Shown piece after piece: positions 16,495 through 24,841 of a stretch of DNA of 27,400 nt; position 1 is the first letter of the stretch; every line of letters starts with the position of its first letter. The translations under genes and the position numbers were made by a program. Source of the stretch: JASSUD01 sp031963045 (lineage in GTDB: Bacteria; Pseudomonadota; Gammaproteobacteria; Burkholderiales; Burkholderiaceae); assembly GCA_031963045.1 (NCBI GenBank), contig JASSUK010000024.1, positions 1-27,400 of the forward strand, given 5' to 3'. The notes under the pieces were generated by a model that made no database searches, was not told the DNA's origin, and worked only from the letters and a program-made list of their open reading frames with translations.

Positions 16495-16813
16495 AGCAGA
16501 ATATGCAGGCAGGCATTACAGAATTTATACGTTAATCCTTCCCCCATACTTCGCAGCTTACACAGCGCAAACCTAAATTCTTACCAGCAAGTAATACATG
16601 CCTTAGGGCAGGTTCTCAATTGTCCAAAAGGGTTCATATTTGGGGGAGCAGGAGCACAGGGACCGGAACTGTACTTGAGTACAGTGAGGATCCCGAGCAC
16701 CGCACGCCCCCAAAGATGGGCCCTTTGGGGCGATTGAGGACATGCCTACGTGCGAAGCAGAATATTTGAACGAAGATTACAGAATCTGTAAGCTCATTTT
16801 TCCTCGTACTTCG
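16495..16813. other. Diverged direct repeat flanking an R2 element
   Basis: About 60 bases at 16495-16554 recur loosely at 16756-16813. Shared blocks are AGCAGAATAT at the start, ATTACAGAAT in the middle and TACTTCGC at the end. The R2 copy lies between them. It may be an old duplication or part of a larger decayed element; no gene was found in either half. Confidence 0.45.
16602..16749. repeat. R2 MITE-like element, copy 1 (decayed left end)
   Basis: This copy of about 148 bp matches the copy at 24651-24798. The right end (CCCTTTGGGG then CGATTGAGGACATGCC) is well preserved, while the left end (TTAGGGCAGGTTCTCAATTG) has several changes. Inside, CTGTACT and AGTACAG form a hairpin with loop TG; the other copy has loop GA. 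There is no open reading frame that could be a transposase. Confidence 0.88.
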
Positions 16814-16880
16814 CTCTACTATTGAGCATTCTCTATAAATGGCTTGCCCAACTCCCCCTTTTACAATTTAAGAATACTGC

Positions 16881-18122
16881 ATGACTTCCACACGCCATTG
16901 CCAACTCTTTTCTTCCATTCAAAACGCGTTCACCAGTTTATGGAGAAATACAGGCACTTCTCAATCTTCTTCTAGCACTCCCTTAGAGCCCACTACCAGG
17001 GCTCCATCCACTCATAGGGATGCTTTTTCTCTACGACGTTCAATGTCTTCAAGCAGAAGTACTGCGGCATCTTCTTTGCAAACAACTTTGTATGCTTATC
17101 CAAAGTCGTCTGCTATGTATTTTCATTCCAATCACAACAGGAATTTTTCAGCAACCAGCGCCGAATCCTTAAACATACATGGAGAAAAGTCTTCTTACTC
17201 TCCAAGTAGGATGCAGCGAAATAACCATGGCTATCCCACTCCAGAGTCGTCTGTCACCTACGCGCATTCCAACCATAGCAAGACTTTCTCTATAAATAGT
17301 GCGCAGTCTTTTGGCCAACATAGTGAAGCATCCTCTCATTCGGCACACAGAGCGCAGAACGAGACATATACTTACATGCCCCTGCAAGAATTGGCACCCA
17401 CCCATCAACGAGCGCGCAGCAAACCTTATAAACTGACTATTAATACGGCAGGCCTTCAGCATCTAGTAGAAAAATACCGTTCGCCCAAAAACACTAAACC
17501 GCAGAAAGACCCTGAGCAATTTTGGCCAGGGAGCAAACCTTGCTCCAAGCCTGCATCTATGGATAGGAATAAGGGAAATTTATCGCCAACTAGCATGACT
17601 AGCCAAAGTAGTAGTAGCTCGCATAATCTGTACACGCCGGCTTACCCACCTTCGGCATATAGTGAATCTCGCCACGATATCTATACTATTGATGAAGCGC
17701 TATCACCAACCTATTCCAATAAGGTCAATAACGATAGTCTGGTTAAAATCGTCTCTTCAGATCCTATAAAGCAAATGCAGTACTCTGTTTCAAAGCAGAT
17801 TATTGTAAATCCACAACAGCCCATTGAGCGCCCAGCATCTGCACTTACCCAAGGTAGAATAAGCGTTTTAGATTTTTACACGCCGTTTCTTAATACATTT
17901 GAAGATATAACGGAGCTTCCTGCCATTCCTCCGCGCAAAGGATCTTTGACAAGTAATCTAACAGATATCTCTAAGCAGATTCCTGCTATTGCAAAAAGAT
18001 CTTCTGAAGGAAGTCTTTCATTAGATTCAATGCTCAACCAAGAAATCAAAGCGCTTGAAAAACAGCTTTGCGATAGGCAGGACTTTGCCGCCACCATGCA
18101 ACGCGCTATAAATATGGCCTAA
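16881..18122 (+). CDS. Ser-rich repeat protein, candidate type III effector
   Basis: No family was recognised for this 413-residue protein. It is Ser/Thr/Asn/Pro-rich and predicted to be largely disordered, with no Sec signal. Its first 60 residues are Ser/Thr-rich with few acidic residues, as in many type III substrates. Residues about 76-113 and 123-160 are a tandem duplication with a 47-residue period; shared marks are SS-x-x-Y-x-HSNH, F-S-x-x-SA-x-S and H-x-E-x-SS. Near residues 347-352, P-A-I-P-P-R fits a class II SH3-ligand pattern (PxxPxR). The last 30 residues form a charged helix. The ribosome site is weak. It is followed by a strong terminator. Effector function is inference from composition and the neighbouring type III locus. 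Confidence 0.6.
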   Translation: MTSTRHCQLFSSIQNAFTSLWRNTGTSQSSSSTPLEPTTRAPSTHRDAFSLRRSMSSSRSTAASSLQTTLYAYPKSSAMYFHSNHNRNFSATSAESLNIHGEKSSYSPSRMQRNNHGYPTPESSVTYAHSNHSKTFSINSAQSFGQHSEASSHSAHRAQNETYTYMPLQELAPTHQRARSKPYKLTINTAGLQHLVEKYRSPKNTKPQKDPEQFWPGSKPCSKPASMDRNKGNLSPTSMTSQSSSSSHNLYTPAYPPSAYSESRHDIYTIDEALSPTYSNKVNNDSLVKIVSSDPIKQMQYSVSKQIIVNPQQPIERPASALTQGRISVLDFYTPFLNTFEDITELPAIPPRKGSLTSNLTDISKQIPAIAKRSSEGSLSLDSMLNQEIKALEKQLCDRQDFAATMQRAINMA

Positions 18123-18152
18123 GCATTTTTCAAAGCCTCAAAGGCTCTATTT

Positions 18153-18202
18153 AAGGTTAAAACCCGCGCTATTTTCAGATACGCGCGGGTTTTAACCTTT
18201 TT
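18153..18202 (+). terminator. Strong intrinsic terminator after the Ser-rich gene
   Basis: A perfect 17-bp stem (18153-18169 with 18183-18199), containing CCCGCGC/GCGCGGG and flanked by AAAA/TTTT, surrounds a 13-base loop and runs into T residues on the plus strand. It lies between convergent genes. It should end transcription of the plus-strand gene and may also help stop sdaA transcripts, whose U tract is shorter. Confidence 0.9.
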
Positions 18203-18215
18203 AAATTAGAGCTAA

Positions 18216-18231
18216 CTAGGGCATGCCCTAG
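18216..18231. repeat. 16-bp palindrome, collapsed R2 ends, at the sdaA stop
   Basis: CTAGGGCATGCCCTAG is exactly what results if the left R2 end (CTAGGGCATG) and right R2 end (CATGCCCTAG) are joined at their shared CATG. It supplies the TAG stop of sdaA. It may be a deletion footprint of an R2 element; a chance palindrome cannot be excluded. Confidence 0.6.
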
Positions 18232-19658
18232 CATTCAACGATATTGACCGCCAACCCTCCTCTGGAAGTCTCTTTATATTTAGTTTTCATATCCGCCCCG
18301 GTCTCTCGCATAGTTTTAATCACCGAATCCAGCGAGATGTGATGGGTACCATCGCCCTGCAGAGCGATACGGGCCGCATTTAATGCTTTTACTGCGCCCA
18401 TTGCATTGCGCTCAATACAGGGGATTTGGACCAAGCCTCCAACAGGATCACAGGTCAGGCCTAAATTGTGTTCCATACCGATTTCAGCGGCATTTTCAAT
18501 CTGTTCCACCGTGCCGCCTAATACTGCTGCCAGCCCGCCTGCAGCCATAGAACACGCTACTCCGACTTCGCCTTGACACCCAACCTCTGCTCCTGAGATA
18601 GATGCATTCAGTTTATAAAGAATGCCGATAGCTCCCGCGGTTAAGAGGAAATCTTGTACTCCCTGTACATTCGCGCCCGGAACAAAGCGCTGGTAGTAGT
18701 GCAATACAGCGGGCACGATGCCGGCAGCGCCATTGGTTGGCGCAGTTACTACGCGCGCGCCTGCTGCATTTTCTTCATTGACGGCCATGGCATACACATT
18801 AAGCCAATCCATACTCTGCAACGAGTCTGGTACCAACTGGCGCACTTGCGTTGCGTCTGTATTTTTAATATCGTCAAGAGAGACCCTATTTGCGCAGAGG
18901 GCTTGGTATAGCTGGGGTGCTCGCCGTTTAACATTAAACCCTCCGGGCAGCACGCTTTGAGCATCTGGATTCTCGATTCCACAACCTCGTTTTACACAGG
19001 TTTGCATCACTTCCCAAATATGCAATAAACCTGCTTGCACGGCGGATTCAGAGCGCCAAACACACTCATTTTTCATCATCAATTGCGCAATGGATAGGCC
19101 TGATGCATTGCATAACTGCAATAATTGTCGTGCACTCGTAAAAGCATAGGGCACCTCTGCATAGGTACTTAATAGTTTGTCATTGGAAGCCCCTGCGCTA
19201 ACGACAAACCCTCCTCCTACTGAGAAGTAAGTCGTCTCCTTCAAAAGCTCCCCTTGCGCATTCATAGCTCGGAAAGTTAATGCATTAGGGTGCTCTGGTA
19301 GGGTTTTTCTAGAGAAAATAAGCTGTGTCTTTGAAGTAAAAGGCACTGCGTGGTAGCCCAGCAATTGAAGGATTCCCGTCGTTCCTATAGCACTAAGTAT
19401 GGCTGGAATGGTTGAAGGCTCAATCGTATCTGGAGCTTCTCCTGATAGCCCAAGGAGCACGCCTCGATCTGTACCGTGCCCTCGTCCAGTAGCGCTTAGC
19501 GACCCGAAAAGCTCAATACGCACAGAGGCCGTATTTTGTAGCAAGTTTTCTTGCTCCAAACTCTGTGCGAATAGCAATGCAGCGCGCATTGGCCCTACCG
19601 TATGTGAGCTGGATGGGCCAATGCCTACTTTAAAAAGATCAAAAACACTCACTGCCAT
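18228..19658 (-). CDS. sdaA: L-serine dehydratase (iron-sulfur)
   Basis: The enzyme deaminates L-serine to pyruvate and ammonia in the cytosol with a 4Fe-4S cluster. The 476-residue single-chain protein joins the beta domain (GPSSSHTVGPM near residue 14) to the catalytic alpha domain. Likely cluster cysteines are Cys361 (GCQGEVG), Cys403 (TCDPVGG) and Cys414 (PCIER). The end, GGLAVNIVEC, is typical of the family and complete. AAGG lies seven bases before the ATG. It follows gcvP on the same strand after a large R1 palindrome, so glycine catabolism and serine breakdown are encoded side by side. Confidence 0.96.
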   Translation of the reverse strand: MAVSVFDLFKVGIGPSSSHTVGPMRAALLFAQSLEQENLLQNTASVRIELFGSLSATGRGHGTDRGVLLGLSGEAPDTIEPSTIPAILSAIGTTGILQLLGYHAVPFTSKTQLIFSRKTLPEHPNALTFRAMNAQGELLKETTYFSVGGGFVVSAGASNDKLLSTYAEVPYAFTSARQLLQLCNASGLSIAQLMMKNECVWRSESAVQAGLLHIWEVMQTCVKRGCGIENPDAQSVLPGGFNVKRRAPQLYQALCANRVSLDDIKNTDATQVRQLVPDSLQSMDWLNVYAMAVNEENAAGARVVTAPTNGAAGIVPAVLHYYQRFVPGANVQGVQDFLLTAGAIGILYKLNASISGAEVGCQGEVGVACSMAAGGLAAVLGGTVEQIENAAEIGMEHNLGLTCDPVGGLVQIPCIERNAMGAVKALNAARIALQGDGTHHISLDSVIKTMRETGADMKTKYKETSRGGLAVNIVEC

Positions 19659-19695
19659 ACTATTTCCTTTAGGGTGTTTTACGCTTTTTTGGCTT

Positions 19696-19884
19696 TGGTG
19701 TTATGCAGGTATTCAAGAAGGCGGTGGTATGCATGTTGGGGTTCGTACCTCACCACCAACCTACCGAGATGCATATGTAAAATGGTTCTCTCAACCACAA
19801 GAAAAGCAAAGGACGGTAGGTTGGTGGTGACGAAGGAACCCCAACATGCAAACCATTGGCTTCTTGAATACCTGCGCAACACCA
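19696..19884. repeat. R1 repeat, complete palindrome (copy 4)
   Basis: This 189-bp element has arms of about 70 bases running from TGGTGTT (19696) to AACACCA (19884), around a unique centre of about 50 bases that carries CAACCACAAGAAAAG. The outer arm includes GCAGGTATTCAAGAAG and its complement; the inner arm is the standard R1 core. It fills most of the 231-bp gap between gcvP and sdaA and ends five bases before the gcvP stop codon. In mRNA it would fold into a very stable hairpin that could uncouple sdaA from the gcv genes. Confidence 0.93.
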
Positions 19885-19889
19885 GTTAG

Positions 19890-22814
19890 TTACTCTACTG
19901 GCAAACAAGAGCAAAATAAATTCCGGTCTCCGTACGCCTGATCAGCACGTGCCACAGGCGGCCAGTATTTGCGGCTTTTTAGTGTAGGCAATGGATAGGC
20001 TGCTACCTCACGCGAATAAGCATGAGGCCACTCATTTGCCATCACCATAGCTGCGGTATGAGGCGCATGTTTAAGCGGATTATCCAAGCGATCTGCATGC
20101 CCTTCTTCAATAGCTTTTATCTCTTTGCGAATAGCAATCATCGCATCAATAAAACGATCAATCTCTACCAAAGATTCTGATTCAGTGGGCTCTACCATCA
20201 AGGTGCCTGGCACTGGGAAACTCATGGTTGGCGCGTGGAATCCATAGTCAATTAAACGCTTAGCTACATCTTCTACAGTGATACCGCTCGTTTCTTTTAA
20301 AGGCCGTACATCCAAGATGCATTCATGGGCCACTAAACCGGATGCATCGGTATAGAGCACCGGATAGTGATCATGGAGTCGCTTTGCTATGTAGTTCGCG
20401 CTAAGAATGGCTGTTTTCGTAGCTGCTGTTAAGCCGGTGGCGCCCATCATTGCAATATACATCCAAGAAACAGGCAGAATCGATGCAGAACCATACGCAG
20501 CGCCTGATACCGCGCCAATACCTTGCTTGCTACGTTCATAGCCTGTTGAATGCTGATTAGGCAAAAATGCTTTTAAATGTTCCGCTACGGCAACAGGACC
20601 TACTCCAGGACCCCCGCCACCATGCGGAATACAAAACGTTTTATGCAGATTTAAATGCGATACATCTCCCCCAAACTGGCCTGGAGCCATCAGCCCAACC
20701 ATCGCATTCATATTGGCGCCATCGACATACACTTGCCCGCCGTGTGCATGGATTAACTCACATACCTCTTTAACCGAGCGCTCAAACACACCATGTGTTG
20801 AGGGGTAGGTCAGCATAAGCGCAGCTAAGGTATCGGAATACTGTGTCACCTTGGCTTGTAGATCAGCCAAATCGATATTGCCATTCGCATCACAGGCGAC
20901 CACGACTACTCTCATTCCTACCATCTGGGCTGAGGCTGGATTGGTGCCATGCGCCGAAGCGGGAACTAAGCACACAGTACGCTGTGATTGACCACGGGAC
21001 GCGTGATAGGCCTGAATGATGAGAAGGCCTGCATACTCTCCTTGCGAGCCGGCATTGGGTTGCAAAGAGACCGCTGCATAGCCTGTGCAAGCCACTAGCA
21101 TCTGCTCGAGTTGATCAATCATCAAACGGTATCCCTGGGTTTGCTCAGCAGGGGTTAACGGATGCAGATTGGCAAACTCAGGCCAAGTCACGGGCAGCAT
21201 TTCAGAGGTGGCATTAAGCTTCATCGTGCATGAGCCTAATGGGATCATTGTGCGATCGAGTGCCAAATCTTTATCGGCTAGGCTACGCAGATATCGCAGC
21301 ATCTCGTGTTCAGCGTGGTAGCTGTTGAAAACGGGATGCGTGAGATACGCGCTGCGCCGGGTCATTGCAGGGGGCCAAGTAGCTTGCGATTGCTGATTTT
21401 GGAGCAAGCTTTGGTCCAGCGCATCAATATCTAATGTGTGTGCCGTCGAAGGTGCAGAACCTGCTTTTACTTGCGCAAACACAGACCATAATGTCTGCAG
21501 ATCTGCGCGAGTTGTTGTTTCGTCAAATGACACACCGATATGGGCATCATCGATTTCTCTTACATTCAAACCAACTGCCCGAGCACTAGCATGCAACACC
21601 GCGGTATGCACTCCTGTATGGAGTGTGAGGGTGTCAAAGAAAGTGTCATTGCTAAGCGTGAATCCAAGTTGCTTCACTGCCGCAGCAAAAAGCACGGCAA
21701 ATCGGTTCACACGCAACGCAATCGAGCGCAAGCCCTGAGGACCGTGGTACACCGCATAGAAACTAGCCATCATCGCAAGCAGTGCTTGCGCCGTGCAAAT
21801 ATTCGACGTAGCTTTTTCACGGCGAATATGTTGTTCACGGGTTTGCAGCGCTAAGCGCAATGCATGATTGCCCTGTGCATCTTTCGTAACCCCAATCAAA
21901 CGACCGGGCAGATGACGCTTTAATGCATCTCGCACACAAAAGTACGCTGCATGCGGGCCCCCAAAGCCCATCGGAACACCAAAACGTTGTGTATTCCCAA
22001 TCGCAATATCTGCGCCCCATTCACCTGGAGGGGTAAGTACGGTTAATGCCAAAAGATCAGCAGCTACCACCACTGCCGCGCCGGATTGTCGGATAGCCGC
22101 GGTTAATGCTGTGTAATCTCGCACATCTCCTTGCACCCCTGGGTATTGCAGCAGCACGCCAAAAATAGAGGGGTGCTTCACTGCCTCTTGCGCAGGCCCA
22201 ACTACGATTTCAATGCCGAGCGGCCGAGCACGTGTATGCAGTACTTCAATAGTTTGAGGCAACACATCTTCTGCCACATAAAACACATTTGAAGAGGCCG
22301 CACCAGAACGGGCGCGCAACAACAGTGTCATGGCTTCTGCTGCTGCAGTAGCCTCATCGAGCATCGATGCATTGGCAATATCTAAACCCGTCAGATCGGT
22401 GATCATCTGCTGGAAATTAAGTAGCGCTTCTAGCCGCCCTTGTGAAATTTCTGGTTGATAAGGCGTATACGCCGTGTACCACGCCGGATTTTCCAGCACA
22501 TTGCGTGCTATGACTTGGGGGGTGTGCGTGCCGTAATAACCTTGTCCAATAAAGGAGCGAAATACTTGGTTTTTTTCTGCCAGACTGCGCAATTGCGCCA
22601 AAGCCTCTACTTCGCTTTTAGGTGCGCTAAATGGCCCTAATGGCAAAGTGTCCTGACGGCGGATAGAGGAAGGAATAACCGCTTCTACTAAGTCTTCGCA
22701 TGAAGTAAAACCCAACACATCAAGCATATGCCGTTGTTGTTCAGAATAAGGTCCAATATGCCGAGCCGCAAAGGCATCGTGTTGTTCTAGTTGGTGTAGA
22801 GAAGAAAAGGACAT
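19890..22814 (-). CDS. gcvP: Glycine dehydrogenase (decarboxylating), P-protein
   Basis: The P-protein decarboxylates glycine and passes the aminomethyl group to lipoyl-GcvH. It has 974 residues from the ATG at 22812-22814 and covers both halves of the single-chain form. The N-terminal half has HIGP and GQGYYGTHTP; the C-terminal half has SCTMKLN, AHGTNPASA and the PLP lysine in LHKTF (Lys725) followed by PHGGGGPG. An in-frame TTG ten codons upstream is possible; neither start has a convincing ribosome site. It lies 104 bp after gcvH in the gcvT-gcvH-gcvP order. Confidence 0.97.
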   Translation of the reverse strand: MSFSSLHQLEQHDAFAARHIGPYSEQQRHMLDVLGFTSCEDLVEAVIPSSIRRQDTLPLGPFSAPKSEVEALAQLRSLAEKNQVFRSFIGQGYYGTHTPQVIARNVLENPAWYTAYTPYQPEISQGRLEALLNFQQMITDLTGLDIANASMLDEATAAAEAMTLLLRARSGAASSNVFYVAEDVLPQTIEVLHTRARPLGIEIVVGPAQEAVKHPSIFGVLLQYPGVQGDVRDYTALTAAIRQSGAAVVVAADLLALTVLTPPGEWGADIAIGNTQRFGVPMGFGGPHAAYFCVRDALKRHLPGRLIGVTKDAQGNHALRLALQTREQHIRREKATSNICTAQALLAMMASFYAVYHGPQGLRSIALRVNRFAVLFAAAVKQLGFTLSNDTFFDTLTLHTGVHTAVLHASARAVGLNVREIDDAHIGVSFDETTTRADLQTLWSVFAQVKAGSAPSTAHTLDIDALDQSLLQNQQSQATWPPAMTRRSAYLTHPVFNSYHAEHEMLRYLRSLADKDLALDRTMIPLGSCTMKLNATSEMLPVTWPEFANLHPLTPAEQTQGYRLMIDQLEQMLVACTGYAAVSLQPNAGSQGEYAGLLIIQAYHASRGQSQRTVCLVPASAHGTNPASAQMVGMRVVVVACDANGNIDLADLQAKVTQYSDTLAALMLTYPSTHGVFERSVKEVCELIHAHGGQVYVDGANMNAMVGLMAPGQFGGDVSHLNLHKTFCIPHGGGGPGVGPVAVAEHLKAFLPNQHSTGYERSKQGIGAVSGAAYGSASILPVSWMYIAMMGATGLTAATKTAILSANYIAKRLHDHYPVLYTDASGLVAHECILDVRPLKETSGITVEDVAKRLIDYGFHAPTMSFPVPGTLMVEPTESESLVEIDRFIDAMIAIRKEIKAIEEGHADRLDNPLKHAPHTAAMVMANEWPHAYSREVAAYPLPTLKSRKYWPPVARADQAYGDRNLFCSCLPVE

Positions 22815-22918
22815 GGGTGCAGTAAAAGGAGAGGGAAATACCAATGCAGCATGCCAGTATCAGCATGCTGCACGTGAGGGGAGGCCAGAATATCGCAGAC
22901 GACAGAAAAAGCTATGCT

Positions 22919-23302
22919 TTATCCACCTATCGCTTCACGATATGCGGCAGCGCTAAGCAGGGCATCTGGCGCAGTCGCATCGGACAATTTAAGTTTAAAA
23001 AGCCATGCTGCATAAGGGTCGTCGCTCAATGATTCAGGCGCTTGTGCTAATGCTTCATTCACTTCCACTACTTCCCCAGAAACAGGCGCATAGATATCGG
23101 AAGCCGCTTTCACAGACTCGATTACCGCTATGGCCTCTCCTGCAGCAACTTGTTTGCCAATAGTAGGGAGCTCTAAGAAAACAATATCCCCTAGCGCTTC
23201 TTGTGCGTGTGCAGTGATGCCAATAGCGGCCACTCCTTGCTGTTTGTCTAGCAAGACCCACTCATGCGAAGCGGTGTATGTCAAATTATCTGGAAGAAGC
23301 AT
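22919..23302 (-). CDS. gcvH: Glycine cleavage system H protein
   Basis: GcvH is the lipoyl carrier that shuttles the aminomethyl group between GcvP, GcvT and the dihydrolipoyl dehydrogenase. The 127-residue protein has the lipoylation site Lys65 in VIESVKAASD, and the flanking HEW, GIT and GDIVF blocks. AAGGAA lies just before the ATG. It follows gcvT after a gap holding an R1 arm. Confidence 0.98.
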   Translation of the reverse strand: MLLPDNLTYTASHEWVLLDKQQGVAAIGITAHAQEALGDIVFLELPTIGKQVAAGEAIAVIESVKAASDIYAPVSGEVVEVNEALAQAPESLSDDPYAAWLFKLKLSDATAPDALLSAAAYREAIGG

Positions 23303-23339
23303 GGTTATTCCTTCGTTTAAAATTTAAAAAATGAATATC

Positions 23340-23403
23340 TGATGTTACGCAGGTACTCAAAAAGACTGTGGTACGCATGCTGGGGTGCTTTCGTCACTCC
23401 AAC
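23340..23403. repeat. R1 repeat, decayed single arm (copy 5)
   Basis: The sequence follows the outer and inner parts of the R1 arm (TGATGTTACGCAGGTACTC, then GTGGTACGCATGCTGGGG and TTCGTCAC) with several changes. It reaches to within one base of the gcvT stop codon, so it abuts the end of gcvT. No second arm is present. Confidence 0.75.
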
Positions 23404-24579
23404 TTATATGAGCGCTTTATCCACTTGTACTTGCCCTTTTTTAACAAAGACGGAGTGGACTACATCTGCTGGCAATTCTTTATCACGGATACGCACGTGC
23501 ACGACATCCCCTACTTTTACGCCCAATGGCAAACGAGCGAGACCGATGGAACGCTGCAATGTGGGAGAAAAAGCGCCGCTGGTTAACTCGCCTTCTCCAT
23601 GCTCGGTGCGCACACTCTGATGTGCGCGCAATACACCACTCGCTCTGCCATTTTCTAAACGCAACAGCAAACCTAGAAAAACGGCGCTCGCACCGTCCCG
23701 TTTGAGTGCCGCTTTCCCCACAAAATCACGTGGTGAAGTCAAGTCTACTGTCCAGGCCAGCCCTGCATCCAAGGGAGAAACGGTTTCAGTCATATCTTGA
23801 CCGTATAAATTCAATCCTGCCTCTAAGCGCAGGGTATCGCGTGCAGCCAACCCACAAGGGCGTACACCCTCTTTATACAGCGCATTCCAGAGTTCAGAAG
23901 CATATTCAACGGGCAGCATCAGCTCAAAACCATCTTCTCCCGTATAGCCGGTGCGGGCTGCACTGATTTCACTTTTTAGTGTACCTTTTACAGTTGGCAC
24001 CACCGCACAATGAAAAGGTTTAAGCGTAGCAGTAAGCGCTTCTATTTCAGGAAAAGCAGCCCATACACGAGCACGCGCCTGCGGACCCTGCACAGCAAGA
24101 ATTGCAAGATCCTCTCGAGGCTCTATAGCTACTTCAAAACCCTTTTCTTGCCTCAATTTTTCTAGCCACAAACAATCTTTTTCTGCAGTACCCGCATTCA
24201 CCACCAAACGAAAATGATGCTCACCATAAAAGTAAATGATTACATCATCCACCACACCGCCCTCTGAATTGAGCAAGCAGCTATACAGCGCTTTGCCAGG
24301 CGTGCTTAATTTGTCGACATTATTCGCAGCGGCATAGCGCAAAAAAGCCCGCGCACTATCAGGCGCACCCACGGCAAGGTCTAAGCTGGTTATGTCCACC
24401 ACACACATATGCGAGACATCAAACATCCCTGCATCGGTTCTCACAGCATGGTGCTCTTCTATTTGCGAGCCATAATGCAGCGGCATATCCCATCCAGAAA
24501 AATTGACCATACGTGCATGCAATGCAGTATGGGCATCATGTAGCGGGGTATTTTTTAGTACAGGGGAGGAAGCATTCAT
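23404..24579 (-). CDS. gcvT: Glycine cleavage system T protein (aminomethyltransferase)
   Basis: GcvT moves the methylene group from aminomethyl-lipoyl-GcvH to tetrahydrofolate and releases ammonia. The 391-residue protein has the N-terminal folate-binding features FSGWDMPLHYG and DVSHM, the catalytic-region TGYTGEDGFE, and the AARDTLRLEAG block. The C-terminus carries a short tail (VQVDKALI) that ends where an R1 arm begins; whether the tail is original is unclear. It leads the gcvT-gcvH-gcvP set. In the upstream region no glycine riboswitch could be seen; an R2 element lies about 70 bp upstream. Confidence 0.97.
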   Translation of the reverse strand: MNASSPVLKNTPLHDAHTALHARMVNFSGWDMPLHYGSQIEEHHAVRTDAGMFDVSHMCVVDITSLDLAVGAPDSARAFLRYAAANNVDKLSTPGKALYSCLLNSEGGVVDDVIIYFYGEHHFRLVVNAGTAEKDCLWLEKLRQEKGFEVAIEPREDLAILAVQGPQARARVWAAFPEIEALTATLKPFHCAVVPTVKGTLKSEISAARTGYTGEDGFELMLPVEYASELWNALYKEGVRPCGLAARDTLRLEAGLNLYGQDMTETVSPLDAGLAWTVDLTSPRDFVGKAALKRDGASAVFLGLLLRLENGRASGVLRAHQSVRTEHGEGELTSGAFSPTLQRSIGLARLPLGVKVGDVVHVRIRDKELPADVVHSVFVKKGQVQVDKALI

Positions 24580-24650
24580 TTATGTCTCGTGCTTTCGTGT
24601 AATGGGAAGGGGGAACAAAAACTATAAAATATACAAAGTTTGATTATTAT

Positions 24651-24798
24651 CTAGGGCGTGTCCTCAATCGCCCCAAAGGGTTCATATTTGGGGGAGCAGG
24701 AGCGCAGAGACCGGAACTGTACTGAAGTACAGTGAGGATCTCGAGCACCGCACGACCCCAAAGATGGGCCCTTTGGGGCGATTGAGGACATGCCCTAG
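24651..24798. repeat. R2 MITE-like element, copy 2 (intact)
   Basis: The element is 148 bp long with 30-bp terminal inverted repeats (24651-24680 and 24769-24798, 29 of 30 matching). It is bordered by CTAG on each side, which would fit a 4-bp IS5-type target duplication. The ends read GGGCGTGTCC then TCAATCGCCCCAAAGGG. A further inner pair (TTTGGGG/CCCCAAA) and a central hairpin (CTGTACT-GA-AGTACAG) let the whole element fold on itself. It encodes no protein and lies between the divergent gcvT and rep genes. Confidence 0.92.
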
Positions 24799-24841
24799 TG
24801 TAAAAGAAGTTCGTCTCACCCTCATCTACTTCGGAATTTTT

